From Kiritimatiellales bacterium (GTDB lineage Bacteria > Verrucomicrobiota > Kiritimatiellia > Kiritimatiellales > Pontiellaceae), in the NCBI GenBank assembly GCA_013042165.1, contig JABDQT010000306.1, positions 1 through 11,952 on the forward strand: 11,952 nt of DNA, written 5' to 3'. Below are positions 1 to 6,713 of the stretch, piece after piece. The notes under the pieces were generated by a model, which was not told the DNA's origin, did no database searches, and saw only the letters and a program-made list of their open reading frames with translations. The translations under genes and the position numbers were made by a program. Within the stretch, counting starts at the first letter, position 1. Each line of letters starts with the position of its first letter.

Positions 1-60
1 TCATTTGCATCCACACACGTGCGGTGTATTAGTTGAAACTCGAAGAAAGGATCAAGAACG

Positions 61-1131
61 ATGTTCGACATTTTTACAAAGAAAACATGCCTGCTGGTGC
101 TGCCCGCAGCGGCCCTTATTGCCTTGACCGGTTGCCAGGAAGATGAAGCGGCCAAAGCCCCCGCCCCGGAAGCCATCGATCTAACCCAGACCGAAGACCT
201 CTTTTCCCAGCCGATCAAACCCAACCCGCTGACTACCGATCCGGAAGCCGTCATTGTCCGTGTGAACGGTGCGGAAATCACCCGCGGCGAAATCATGACG
301 CTGATGAATGTCGCCATGCAACAGCTCGGCGGACGCGTACCTCCCGAACAGATCCAGCAGATCCAGGGACAGATGTATGAGCGCGTCAAAAACGATCTGA
401 TCACCAAGAAGCTGCTCGACGCGGCCGTCGCTGCAGCCAACATTGTTGTGGGCGAAGAACAGGTCGCCGAAACCCTCGAATCCATCAAGGCCCGGATTCC
501 GGAAGGCGAGACCCTCGAAGCGGCCCTCGCCGCCCAGAACACCACGCTGGAGGAACTGACCTCCAACATCCGTAAAGACATGGCTACCCGTGAACTGCTC
601 GAAAGCAAAACCGCCGGTATCGCCGAAGCCACCGAAGCGGAGGCCAAGGAATACTACGACGCCAATCCCAACAGCTTCGAGCGGCCCGAAAGCGTGAGTG
701 CCAGCCATATCCTCGTCAAGTTTGACCCCGACGACACCGCCGAAATCAAGGCCGAGAAGAAAGCAGACATTGAAAAGATCCGGACGGACATCATTGCCGA
801 TACCGTTGCCTTCGAAGATGCCGCCGGCGAGCATTCCGATTGCCCGAGTTCCGCCCAGGGCGGCTCGCTCGGCACCTTCGGCAAGGGCCAGATGGTTCCG
901 GAATTCGAAGTTGCGGCCTTCACGCAGGACATCGGTGAAATTGGTGATGTGATTGAAACCCAGTTCGGCTACCACATCGTCAAGGTCTCCGACCGCACCA
1001 GTGAAGGCATGGTCGATTTCGACGAAGCCAAGGAGCAGATCGTGGCGTTCCTCGACAACCAGAAGAAACAGGAAGCCGTCGGCAGCTATATCAAGAGCCT
1101 GCGCGACAGCGCCACCATCGAAGAGATGTAA
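61..1131 (+). CDS. Lipoprotein parvulin-type peptidyl-prolyl cis-trans isomerase (SurA/PrsA-like)
   Basis: This is a periplasmic foldase that should catalyse cis-trans isomerisation of prolyl bonds in exported proteins. Residues 1-25 form a lipoprotein signal: two lysines, a hydrophobic stretch and the lipobox LTGC with Cys25. Gln at the position after Cys would favour outer-membrane placement under the E. coli Lol rule. Residues about 65-185 are a helical SurA_N-like chaperone region (VNGAEITRGEI start). Residues about 211-316 are the rotamase domain, with SASHILVKF, the SSAQGGSLG loop, GQMVPEFE and FGYHIVKV, all typical of parvulins. At 356 aa it fits the PrsA/SurA size range, with one rotamase domain where SurA has two. 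The ATG is preceded by AAAGGA about 10 bp upstream. A weak promoter-like pair (TTGCAT at 5-10, TATTAG at 27-32) lies in the 60-bp leader. It appears monocistronic, with a strong terminator following. The family call is firm; the exact orthology is not. Confidence 0.93.
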   Translation: MFDIFTKKTCLLVLPAAALIALTGCQEDEAAKAPAPEAIDLTQTEDLFSQPIKPNPLTTDPEAVIVRVNGAEITRGEIMTLMNVAMQQLGGRVPPEQIQQIQGQMYERVKNDLITKKLLDAAVAAANIVVGEEQVAETLESIKARIPEGETLEAALAAQNTTLEELTSNIRKDMATRELLESKTAGIAEATEAEAKEYYDANPNSFERPESVSASHILVKFDPDDTAEIKAEKKADIEKIRTDIIADTVAFEDAAGEHSDCPSSAQGGSLGTFGKGQMVPEFEVAAFTQDIGEIGDVIETQFGYHIVKVSDRTSEGMVDFDEAKEQIVAFLDNQKKQEAVGSYIKSLRDSATIEEM

Positions 1132-1154
1132 TCCTCTTACAGGATGGCCTGTGC

Positions 1155-1185
1155 AAACACCCCTCGGTTGGAGGGGTGTTTTTTT
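1155..1185 (+). terminator. Rho-independent terminator after the PPIase gene
   Basis: A perfect 10-bp stem (AACACCCCTC at 1156-1165 with GAGGGGTGTT at 1171-1180) closes a 5-nt loop and runs into a T tract at 1179-1185. It starts 24 bp after the PPIase stop codon, so it separates that gene from the downstream transporter gene. Confidence 0.92.
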
Positions 1186-1202
1186 ATGCCGTAAATCTGT
1201 CT

Positions 1203-1230
1203 TTGCAGGTTCTTGTCCATCCATTATCTT
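1203..1230 (+). promoter_or_regulatory. Weak candidate sigma-70 promoter for the ZntB-like gene
   Basis: TTGCAG (1203-1208) and TATCTT (1225-1230) are separated by 16 bp, downstream of the terminator and about 57 bp before the ATG. Matches to the consensus are only partial (3/6 and 4/6). The position is what makes it plausible, because the preceding terminator implies that the gene at 1287 needs its own promoter. Confidence 0.25.
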
Positions 1231-1286
1231 TTCGACAGGAAACAGAGCGACCGTGAGACAGACACCTTGACCAACAGGAGATCAGC

Positions 1287-2267
1287 ATGGATGACCAAAA
1301 CAATGCCGGACTCGTATTCGCCTTTGTGCTCGACGGAAAGGGCGGTGGCACCGCCATGGATCTGGAGAGCATCAGGAAATGGACTCCCGCGGCCGGTACG
1401 CTGTGGGTCCATCTGGACTACAAGGAAGACGATGCCAAGGAATGGCTGCTCAACGAAAGCGGGGTCGACCCGATCATCGGCGAAGCGCTGACTGCCGAGG
1501 AGACCCGTCCGCGCAACATGCTGCACGACGGCGGCATGCTGCTGATTCTGCGCGGGGTGAACCTCAACCCCGGCATGGATCCCGAAGATATGGTATCGAT
1601 TCGATTCTGGCTGGATGCGAACCGTATCATTACCCTGCGGCATCGGCGTGTCATGGCAATCGATGATCTGCGACAGGCCGTAATGTCGGGCAGCGGCCCC
1701 GTCAGTTCAGGCGGATTTCTGGAAGAGCTTTGCGACCGCCTCGTGCTGCGCATGGGCGGCATCATCTCCGACATCGACGATTCCGTGGATGCGCTGGAAG
1801 ATGAAATCCTGACGGAGCAGAGCTACGAAATGCGTCAGAAAATCGCCGACATTCGCCGGACGGCCATCGGCCTGCGCCGCTATCTGGCGCCGCAACGCGA
1901 CGTGATGGCACGGCTGCACAGTGAAAAAGTCAACTGGCTGGATGAAGCGGAACGCATGCGCCTGCGGGAAATCGCCGACCGCACCACCCGTTATGTCGAG
2001 GATCTTGACGCCATCCGCGATCGGGCAACCGTGACGCAGGAAGAGCTGAACAACCGGCTGGCCGAACAGATGAACAAAACGATGTATGTGCTCTCCATCG
2101 TGGCAGGTATTTTTCTTCCTCTGGGTCTTCTGACCGGATTGCTGGGCATCAATGTCGGCGGTATTCCGGGCACTGAAAATCCCCTGGCCTTCACCCTCAT
2201 CTGCATCCTGCTGATCGTCATGGCCGGCGGTCTGGTATGGCTCTTCAGACGCATGAAGTGGATGTAG
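1287..2267 (+). CDS. zntB: ZntB-type CorA-family divalent cation (zinc) transporter
   Basis: This is an inner-membrane transporter of the CorA/MIT superfamily. The family forms pentamers with a large cytoplasmic funnel and two C-terminal transmembrane helices per subunit; ZntB proteins move Zn2+ and related ions. The signature loop reads GINVGGIPG (residues 287-295), which is the ZntB form rather than the GMNFxxMP form of CorA. It lies between TM1 (about 265-286) and TM2 (about 300-319), and the chain ends RRMKWM, like the short basic tail of E. coli ZntB. The N-terminal 260 residues match the CorA cytoplasmic domain, including VSIRFWL, ITLRHRR and a long stalk helix rich in Glu and Arg. Length is 326 aa, almost identical to E. 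coli ZntB. An AGGAG site lies 6 bp before the ATG, and an in-frame stop upstream closes off longer starts. The family is sure; the direction of transport and metal preference are not visible. Confidence 0.92.
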   Translation: MDDQNNAGLVFAFVLDGKGGGTAMDLESIRKWTPAAGTLWVHLDYKEDDAKEWLLNESGVDPIIGEALTAEETRPRNMLHDGGMLLILRGVNLNPGMDPEDMVSIRFWLDANRIITLRHRRVMAIDDLRQAVMSGSGPVSSGGFLEELCDRLVLRMGGIISDIDDSVDALEDEILTEQSYEMRQKIADIRRTAIGLRRYLAPQRDVMARLHSEKVNWLDEAERMRLREIADRTTRYVEDLDAIRDRATVTQEELNNRLAEQMNKTMYVLSIVAGIFLPLGLLTGLLGINVGGIPGTENPLAFTLICILLIVMAGGLVWLFRRMKWM

Positions 2268-2275
2268 CCAGATAA

Positions 2276-3697
2276 TTACTGCGGCATATGGGGGGCCATG
2301 ACGGAAAGCATGGCCCAGGCGATGAGCATGGCGATGAAGGCGGAAATCGATCCGATCTTCAGCCACTGGATAAAACCCACATGGGCGTGCGACTGCTTTT
2401 CAAGCATCCCCAGCGCAACAATGTTGGCCGTGCTGCCGATCAGCGTGATATTACCGCCGAAGCAGGCACCGAACAGCAGGGCCCACCACAACGGCATGGA
2501 AGGCATCGTTTCGCCAAGCGCGGTGATGACCGGCGAGAAGGCCGCCACGAAAATCACGTTGTCAACAAAGGCGGAGCCGATGGCGGTGGTGGCCATGATC
2601 GAGGGGATCAGTATGGCCGGTTTGTCGCCGCACAGGTTGACAAACCCATCGGCAATCACCTTGGTGACCTCGGTATGCTCCAGCGTTCCGGCAATGGCAA
2701 ACAGCAGCATAAAGAAGAGCAGCGTCCACCAGTCGACCTCGCGTTCGACGTAGTGGCGGGCGCGCTCGCGCTTGAAGATCATAATCAGGCCGGCACAGGC
2801 CAGCGGCGCCACCAGCAGGATGCTGTTCTTGCCGAGATGCAGCGCCTCTTCGAGCGCGTGATGCGAGGCAATAAAGGCCAGGGTGAACAGCAGCACAGCC
2901 AGCCCGCGCTTGTAGGGCACGGTGACTTTCGGCACGAGGCTCAATTGCCGGTCCATCCGCTCCTTCAAGCGTTCATCGAACTCGTTGAGTTCCTTGTGGA
3001 ACCACAAAACCGTGATCCCGACACAGGAAGCCAGCGCCACCAGCATGATCGGGAAGGCCCATGTGAAAAAATCGCCGAAGGTGAGGCCGGCCTTGGTGCC
3101 GATGAAAATGCCGACGGGGTTGCCCATCATGGTGCCGGCACTGCCGACGTTGGTGCAGAGCACGCAGATGATGATGTAGGGCGTCGGGTTGAGCTTCAGC
3201 CGATTGCAGACCTGGAAGATCAGCGTGGCAATGAAGATGATCGAGGTGACCTCGTCCACCGCGCAGGCCAGCAGGGCCGAAGCGACAGAGGTGGCGACGA
3301 TAAACTTGCGTCCCGTCATTTTCGGAATTGAAATGAGTGCCTGCACCACCCAGGTGAAGAAGCCGAGATCGCGCAGCGATCCAACCACGATCATCATGCC
3401 CACAAGGAACAGGATGACCGGAAGCTCGGCCGATGCCACGAAATGCTCGATGTCGAGCGAGTGCGTGAAGATCAGCACCGTCAGCCCGAGAAAAGCGATC
3501 GACAGGCGGAACGTCCAGAAAAAGAGCGTGCCCAGAATAATGGCGAGAAAGACGCTGGAGGCCACCACCTGCTTATCCGTGAAGCCCGCGAACTTTGCAC
3601 CGGCGAGGCCGATCCCGATGCTGATGGCCAGCAGCATGAGCATCCGCTGAATCAATTGTTTAGTTGAGAGTACCGCCCCGTTATCTTCGCCATGCAT
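2276..3697 (-). CDS. Ion transporter of the ArsB/NhaD/SLC13 (IT) superfamily
   Basis: This is a 473-residue polytopic inner-membrane protein with roughly 11-12 hydrophobic segments. Two inverted halves carry the superfamily hallmarks. The first half has AVDEVTS (Asp148) and NVGSAGTMMGNP (183-194). The second half has FVDNVIF (Asp379-Asn380) and GNITLIGSTANI (about 415-426). These Gly/Asn-rich re-entrant motifs are shared by NhaD Na+/H+ antiporters, ArsB arsenite permeases, citrate transporters and P-protein homologues, so the substrate cannot be read from them. No arsenic-resistance genes are nearby, which slightly favours sodium/proton antiport or an organic anion. The start is supported by a GGGGGA tract upstream and sits 12 bp after the stop of the EIIA-CBS gene, so the two are very likely one operon. 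The 3' end converges on the ZntB-like gene with an 8-bp gap and no visible terminator. Confidence 0.85.
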   Translation of the reverse strand: MHGEDNGAVLSTKQLIQRMLMLLAISIGIGLAGAKFAGFTDKQVVASSVFLAIILGTLFFWTFRLSIAFLGLTVLIFTHSLDIEHFVASAELPVILFLVGMMIVVGSLRDLGFFTWVVQALISIPKMTGRKFIVATSVASALLACAVDEVTSIIFIATLIFQVCNRLKLNPTPYIIICVLCTNVGSAGTMMGNPVGIFIGTKAGLTFGDFFTWAFPIMLVALASCVGITVLWFHKELNEFDERLKERMDRQLSLVPKVTVPYKRGLAVLLFTLAFIASHHALEEALHLGKNSILLVAPLACAGLIMIFKRERARHYVEREVDWWTLLFFMLLFAIAGTLEHTEVTKVIADGFVNLCGDKPAILIPSIMATTAIGSAFVDNVIFVAAFSPVITALGETMPSMPLWWALLFGACFGGNITLIGSTANIVALGMLEKQSHAHVGFIQWLKIGSISAFIAMLIAWAMLSVMAPHMPQ

Positions 3698-3709
3698 GCC
3701 CTGTTCCCC

Positions 3710-4633
3710 CTATGCCCAGAAAATCTGTGAACTGAATCCGTCCAAATTAACCACCCCGAGAAAGCGGCTTCCATCCACCACCTGAATCTGACGGACCTCT
3801 TGCATCAGGAATATCTTGGCCAGCTGAATGGCCGGCATTTCGGGCGGAATGGCGACATACTTATCGTGCATGAAATCCGCCACTTTCGTTTCGGAGTCCT
3901 TGCGCAGCAGTTCCGCGAACGGCTCGAAGTTTTCGATCGGACTGAGATCCTCCATCCAGAGCAGATGCTGCGGCAGGCTCTGCCCAAGCAGGTCTTCGAT
4001 GGCAATCACCCCGCGCAGATCACCGTCGGAATCGACGATGGGAATATCCATGACGCGCTCCCCGCAGAAGGCCTGAATGGCGCGGGCCAGCGTATCGCTT
4101 TCGTCCAGCGTGATCGGGTTGCTGTTCATGATATTGGAGGCATTGAGCATGACCTCCATATGCTCTGCGCCCTCGGTCAGCACGGCGAGCGCCTCTCGCG
4201 CATCCACGGCGACCGTCAGCCTCTTGATCATGTGGGGCTCGGCCAGCGTTTTGGAGAGCGAGGCCATCAGGCGCAGGTAGGCGCCGGGATCATCCTTCGG
4301 CGTGAGAATCAGGACGATGACATGCACAGGCTCTTCGCCCACGGCCTCAAAATCAATTCCGGCATGGGATGTGGCCAGCGCCAGTACGGGCCTGGAGAGG
4401 CCGCCCAGCCGGGCGTGCGGCAACGCGAGTCCTTCGGCCAGCACCGTGGGCGACTGGCGCTCTCGCTCCAGCACCGCATCAAGCGCCTCGTCGTGCTCAA
4501 ACCCGCCCGGCTTCTTGTTGAGCCGCTTCACCAGCTGATCGATGGCGCCATCGCGCGACTCGGTTTCGAGACCGCACAGGATGCAGTCTTCATCAAGATA
4601 GTCGGCAAGGCGAACTTCCGTGCTCGTCATCAT
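3710..4633 (-). CDS. PTS EIIA (PtsN/fructose type) domain fused to two CBS domains
   Basis: Residues about 5-155 form a type-2 EIIA domain. The phosphoacceptor histidine is His73 in GLALPHARL, and the helix after it matches PtsN/EIIA-fructose proteins. The rest is a CBS pair: CBS1 from about Met169 (PITLDESD, VMDIPIVDSDGDLRGVI, IEDLL) and CBS2 from about 250 to the end (VADFMHDKYVAIP, VRQIQVVD, FLGVVNLDGF). CBS pairs commonly bind adenine nucleotides. No transmembrane segment, EIIB or EIIC domain is present, so this is probably a cytoplasmic regulator rather than a sugar permease part. PtsN-type EIIA proteins are known to control ion transporters and kinases by protein contact. The ion transporter gene 12 bp downstream is therefore the obvious candidate target; this is an inference. 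Two tandem ATG codons open the gene, with GGGGA about 7-10 bp upstream. The domain calls are firm. Confidence 0.9.
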   Translation of the reverse strand: MMTSTEVRLADYLDEDCILCGLETESRDGAIDQLVKRLNKKPGGFEHDEALDAVLERERQSPTVLAEGLALPHARLGGLSRPVLALATSHAGIDFEAVGEEPVHVIVLILTPKDDPGAYLRLMASLSKTLAEPHMIKRLTVAVDAREALAVLTEGAEHMEVMLNASNIMNSNPITLDESDTLARAIQAFCGERVMDIPIVDSDGDLRGVIAIEDLLGQSLPQHLLWMEDLSPIENFEPFAELLRKDSETKVADFMHDKYVAIPPEMPAIQLAKIFLMQEVRQIQVVDGSRFLGVVNLDGFSSQIFWA

Positions 4634-4657
4634 TTTTCATTCCCCGTTTACATGCAC

Positions 4658-4690
4658 AAAAAAACCCGACCGCCTGAACAGCGCACCGGG
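4658..4690 (-). terminator. Probable Rho-independent terminator after the small membrane-protein gene
   Basis: Read on the minus strand, CCCG-GT-(bulged G)-CGC pairs with GCG-GT-CGGG across a 7-nt loop and is followed directly by seven T residues. The stem contains two G-T wobbles and one bulge, so it is weaker than the other two terminators here. It lies between the stop of the 5057-4722 gene and the start of the EIIA-CBS gene at 4633, leaving only about 24 bp before that start codon. Confidence 0.6.
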
Positions 4691-4721
4691 ATCTGCAAAA
4701 GAGAATCATACGGGCTCTGAA

Positions 4722-5057
4722 TCAGATGGAAAACCCGCCGAAAAGAAGGACGATGAGCGTCAGGACGCATACCGCACACAGCCCAAGAGAAAACCAGGGC
4801 AACGGTCCGCCCTGCACCTTGCGGCATTCCAGTTTCGACCAGGAGGCGGCCCCCGAAAGGGCAAATGTCAGAACCAATACAAACAGAAATGCGGCCAGAT
4901 TCCGGCCCTGATGTTCAACCCGGCTGCCGGCCGGACCTACCAGCGGCAACATCATGCTGAGCAGGAAGAAGAAGAGCCCCGCAAGCACCGCCATCGCGGT
5001 TCCCGTCGTTGATTTTGAACAAAGCTCTTTAAGGGTGTTGCGCTGATCTGTATTCAT
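4722..5057 (-). CDS. Small three-helix membrane protein of unknown function
   Basis: I do not recognise a family for this 111-residue protein. It has a short polar N-terminus and then three hydrophobic segments at about 20-41, 53-70 and 86-109, each long enough to span the membrane. A polar loop with GSRVEHQGRN lies between the first two, and a Cys- and Lys-containing loop lies before the third. No signal peptidase site, binding motif or catalytic residue stands out. The ATG has GGAAG about 7 bp upstream. A TATAGT hexamer at 5096-5091 could be its -10 element, but no convincing -35 pairs with it. The gene has its own probable terminator, so it is likely transcribed alone and may not share a function with its neighbours. 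The opposite strand is also open here but looks like a shadow. Confidence 0.7.
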   Translation of the reverse strand: MNTDQRNTLKELCSKSTTGTAMAVLAGLFFFLLSMMLPLVGPAGSRVEHQGRNLAAFLFVLVLTFALSGAASWSKLECRKVQGGPLPWFSLGLCAVCVLTLIVLLFGGFSI

Positions 5058-5246
5058 GTTTGCTTCCGGAAATTGATAAAATCGATTCGGACTATAGGCG
5101 CAACCCGCAAGGGTTGGAAGAAAAAACAGATCGGATGATAATTATCCCGCAAGCCGGTGCCGAATGCTTTGACTTTTCTTCTGCGCATAATCTAGAGTAG
5201 TTGATGTTATCGGTTTAATGCTACCGGCTCACCCAATAGAGGGGCT
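5058..5246. promoter_or_regulatory. Divergent intergenic region between the small membrane protein and the VWA gene
   Basis: This is 189 bp of non-coding, comparatively AT-rich sequence holding the 5' ends of two divergent units. Visible elements are an inverted repeat CAACCC-GCAA-GGGTTG (5101-5116), a perfect 10-bp palindrome GATAATTATC (5137-5146), and a plus-strand promoter candidate (5169-5198). The 5101-5116 hairpin has no T tract on either strand, so it is not a standard terminator. Confidence 0.5.
5169..5198 (+). promoter_or_regulatory. Candidate sigma-70 promoter for the VWA/SHD1 pair
   Basis: TTGACT (5169-5174, 5 of 6 consensus bases) is followed after 18 bp by TAGAGT (5193-5198, 4 of 6). 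This would start transcription near 5205 and give a leader of about 40 nt. CATAAT at 5186-5191 is a better -10 match but lies too close to this -35. Confidence 0.4.
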
Positions 5247-6713
5247 ATGGAAGTTCAGAAGAAGAAAAAACGAATCGTCAACTCCAGTGCGGTCCTGCTC
5301 AGCATCGGCCTGCATGTCCTGTTTATTCTGCTGGCCGGCGGGATGGTGGCCCTCAAGTTCTACAAGAAAAGAGGTGCGGGCTTTCAGGTGGAGGAAGAAA
5401 AGCCGAAGCTCGAGCGCCGCAAACTGCAGATGCCGGTCAAGACCGAGCCCTTCATCGAGCAGATGAGCAAACCGAAAGCCCGTACCACGACGCGCATTAC
5501 GGCCAATGCACCGCAAATGATCAACATTCCCGAACAGGGCGAGTATGTTAAAATGGCGCCCATGCCCACCTTCAAGGGCGGCTATACCAACTTTGTGCAG
5601 ATGGACCGTACCATCGAGTTCAATGCCAAATATCGCGATGTGTCGTTCGGCATCTCGTCCGTCGATTTTTTCGGAACCCGCGGGAAAGCGGAGAAAGTCG
5701 TGGTCGTGGTCGACGCCTCCAAATCCATGCTGTACGACGAGCGCGGCGGCGTGGATTCCTATGAAATGGTACAGGCGGATTTGCGCGAGGTGATTGGCAA
5801 CATGCGCTCGGCGACCCTGTTCAACATGGTGCTGTTCGATGAAGACCGGGTGGCCCTTTTCAACCCCGGCATGCTCCCCGCAACGCCCTCGGCAAAAACC
5901 AACGTGCTCGCATGGGTGGGCGGCATCAACACCAATCTGGCACAGGCGGGCCTGGATGGACAACGGGCCAACTACACCCCCTCGCGACAATATGATATTC
6001 CAATGTCCACAACCGATATCACCGGCTGGCTGAAGGGCCTGCAGGCCGCCCTTGAAATGAAGCCGGAGATCATCTTTGTGCTGAGCGCCGATTGGGGCAA
6101 CGTTACATCGCCTATCTACGGCATTTCCTATTTTCTCAAGAAGGAAATGTTCGAGCGCTACCAGCAAAAGCGGCTCGAGTATTTTCTTTCCGACGACTCG
6201 TTCAAGGAGGACTGGGAAGAATACCTGGCCGAGTTTACGGAACTGCAACCGGTTGCCCTCAAAATGCTGGAACTTGAAAACCAGGCGCGCCGGGATGTGG
6301 ACATGCAGCCCAAGGTGGTTCGCGACTGGGATGAAATCCTGATCCAGAACGATGTCGAACTGCCGCCTCCCCCGCTGGCGAAGGATCAGCAGGAAGTGGG
6401 CATGATGCCGGTTGAGGCCCGCTACAGCCTCGACGAGGTGCTGGAGTCCCTGTTTGTGATCGGGATGAACAATTACCGCCAGCTGGGCTTTCCGATACTC
6501 AATTTTGTGATGCTGCAGGCCGACGGGGGATCCGGAAACAGTGCCGAGGCCGCATCCATGATGACGTCCAATGCTAAATTCAGGAATCTGGCCAGAATGG
6601 TGGATGGGCGGTTCCGCTATTTGAAGGGCAAACCCATGGTCGACAACCTGCTGAGCCTGAGCGTCGACGATGCCCTGGAAGCCATTGAAAACGAGAAAGC
6701 GGAGGAAATGTAA
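5247..6713 (+). CDS. Membrane-anchored von Willebrand factor A domain protein with TonB-like N-terminal anchor
   Basis: This 488-aa protein starts with a basic stretch (KKKKR, residues 5-9) and one transmembrane helix at about 15-36, placing the rest in the periplasm. Within the helix, Ser19 and His23 have the S-x3-H spacing of the TonB anchor (Ser16/His20 in E. coli), which contacts ExbB/ExbD. A Lys/Pro/Glu-rich linker follows (about 40-85). A VWA-like fold begins near 150: VVVVVDASKSM gives the MIDAS DxSxS at Asp156-Ser160, a Thr-rich segment MSTTDIT (253-259) may supply the MIDAS threonine, and IIFVLSADW (Asp282) replaces the usual LTDG strand. A charged, Glu-rich helical insert spans about 300-360, and a Gly/Ser-rich stretch lies near 426-435. 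GAGGGG lies just before the ATG with tight spacing, and no other start is in frame. The next gene begins immediately after its stop codon. The exact role is unknown; VWA domains bind proteins in a metal-dependent way. Confidence 0.82.
   Translation: MEVQKKKKRIVNSSAVLLSIGLHVLFILLAGGMVALKFYKKRGAGFQVEEEKPKLERRKLQMPVKTEPFIEQMSKPKARTTTRITANAPQMINIPEQGEYVKMAPMPTFKGGYTNFVQMDRTIEFNAKYRDVSFGISSVDFFGTRGKAEKVVVVVDASKSMLYDERGGVDSYEMVQADLREVIGNMRSATLFNMVLFDEDRVALFNPGMLPATPSAKTNVLAWVGGINTNLAQAGLDGQRANYTPSRQYDIPMSTTDITGWLKGLQAALEMKPEIIFVLSADWGNVTSPIYGISYFLKKEMFERYQQKRLEYFLSDDSFKEDWEEYLAEFTELQPVALKMLELENQARRDVDMQPKVVRDWDEILIQNDVELPPPPLAKDQQEVGMMPVEARYSLDEVLESLFVIGMNNYRQLGFPILNFVMLQADGGSGNSAEAASMMTSNAKFRNLARMVDGRFRYLKGKPMVDNLLSLSVDDALEAIENEKAEEM

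Noticed and set aside
181..1224. 347-codon minus-strand open frame antisense to the PPIase
   Set aside because: It overlaps a clear lipoprotein parvulin gene and runs through the terminator hairpin. No motif supports it.
2288..3331. 347-codon plus-strand open frame antisense to the ion transporter
   Set aside because: The product is an extremely charged, Gly/Asp/Gln/His-rich shadow of hydrophobic membrane-protein codons. The minus-strand product has convincing helices and motifs.
3800..4720. 306-codon plus-strand open frame antisense to EIIA-CBS
   Set aside because: The minus strand encodes intact EIIA and CBS domains, and the antisense frame has no recognisable feature.
5072..5087. FNR-like site ATTGATAAAATCGATT
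   Set aside because: The half-sites are separated by 3 bp instead of 4 and the right half has a mismatch from ATCAA. It also lies in the leader of the small membrane-protein gene, too close to the start for an activator.
5101..5116. CAACCC-GCAA-GGGTTG hairpin as a terminator
   Set aside because: No T tract follows on either strand and no gene ends beside it. It lies upstream of both divergent genes.
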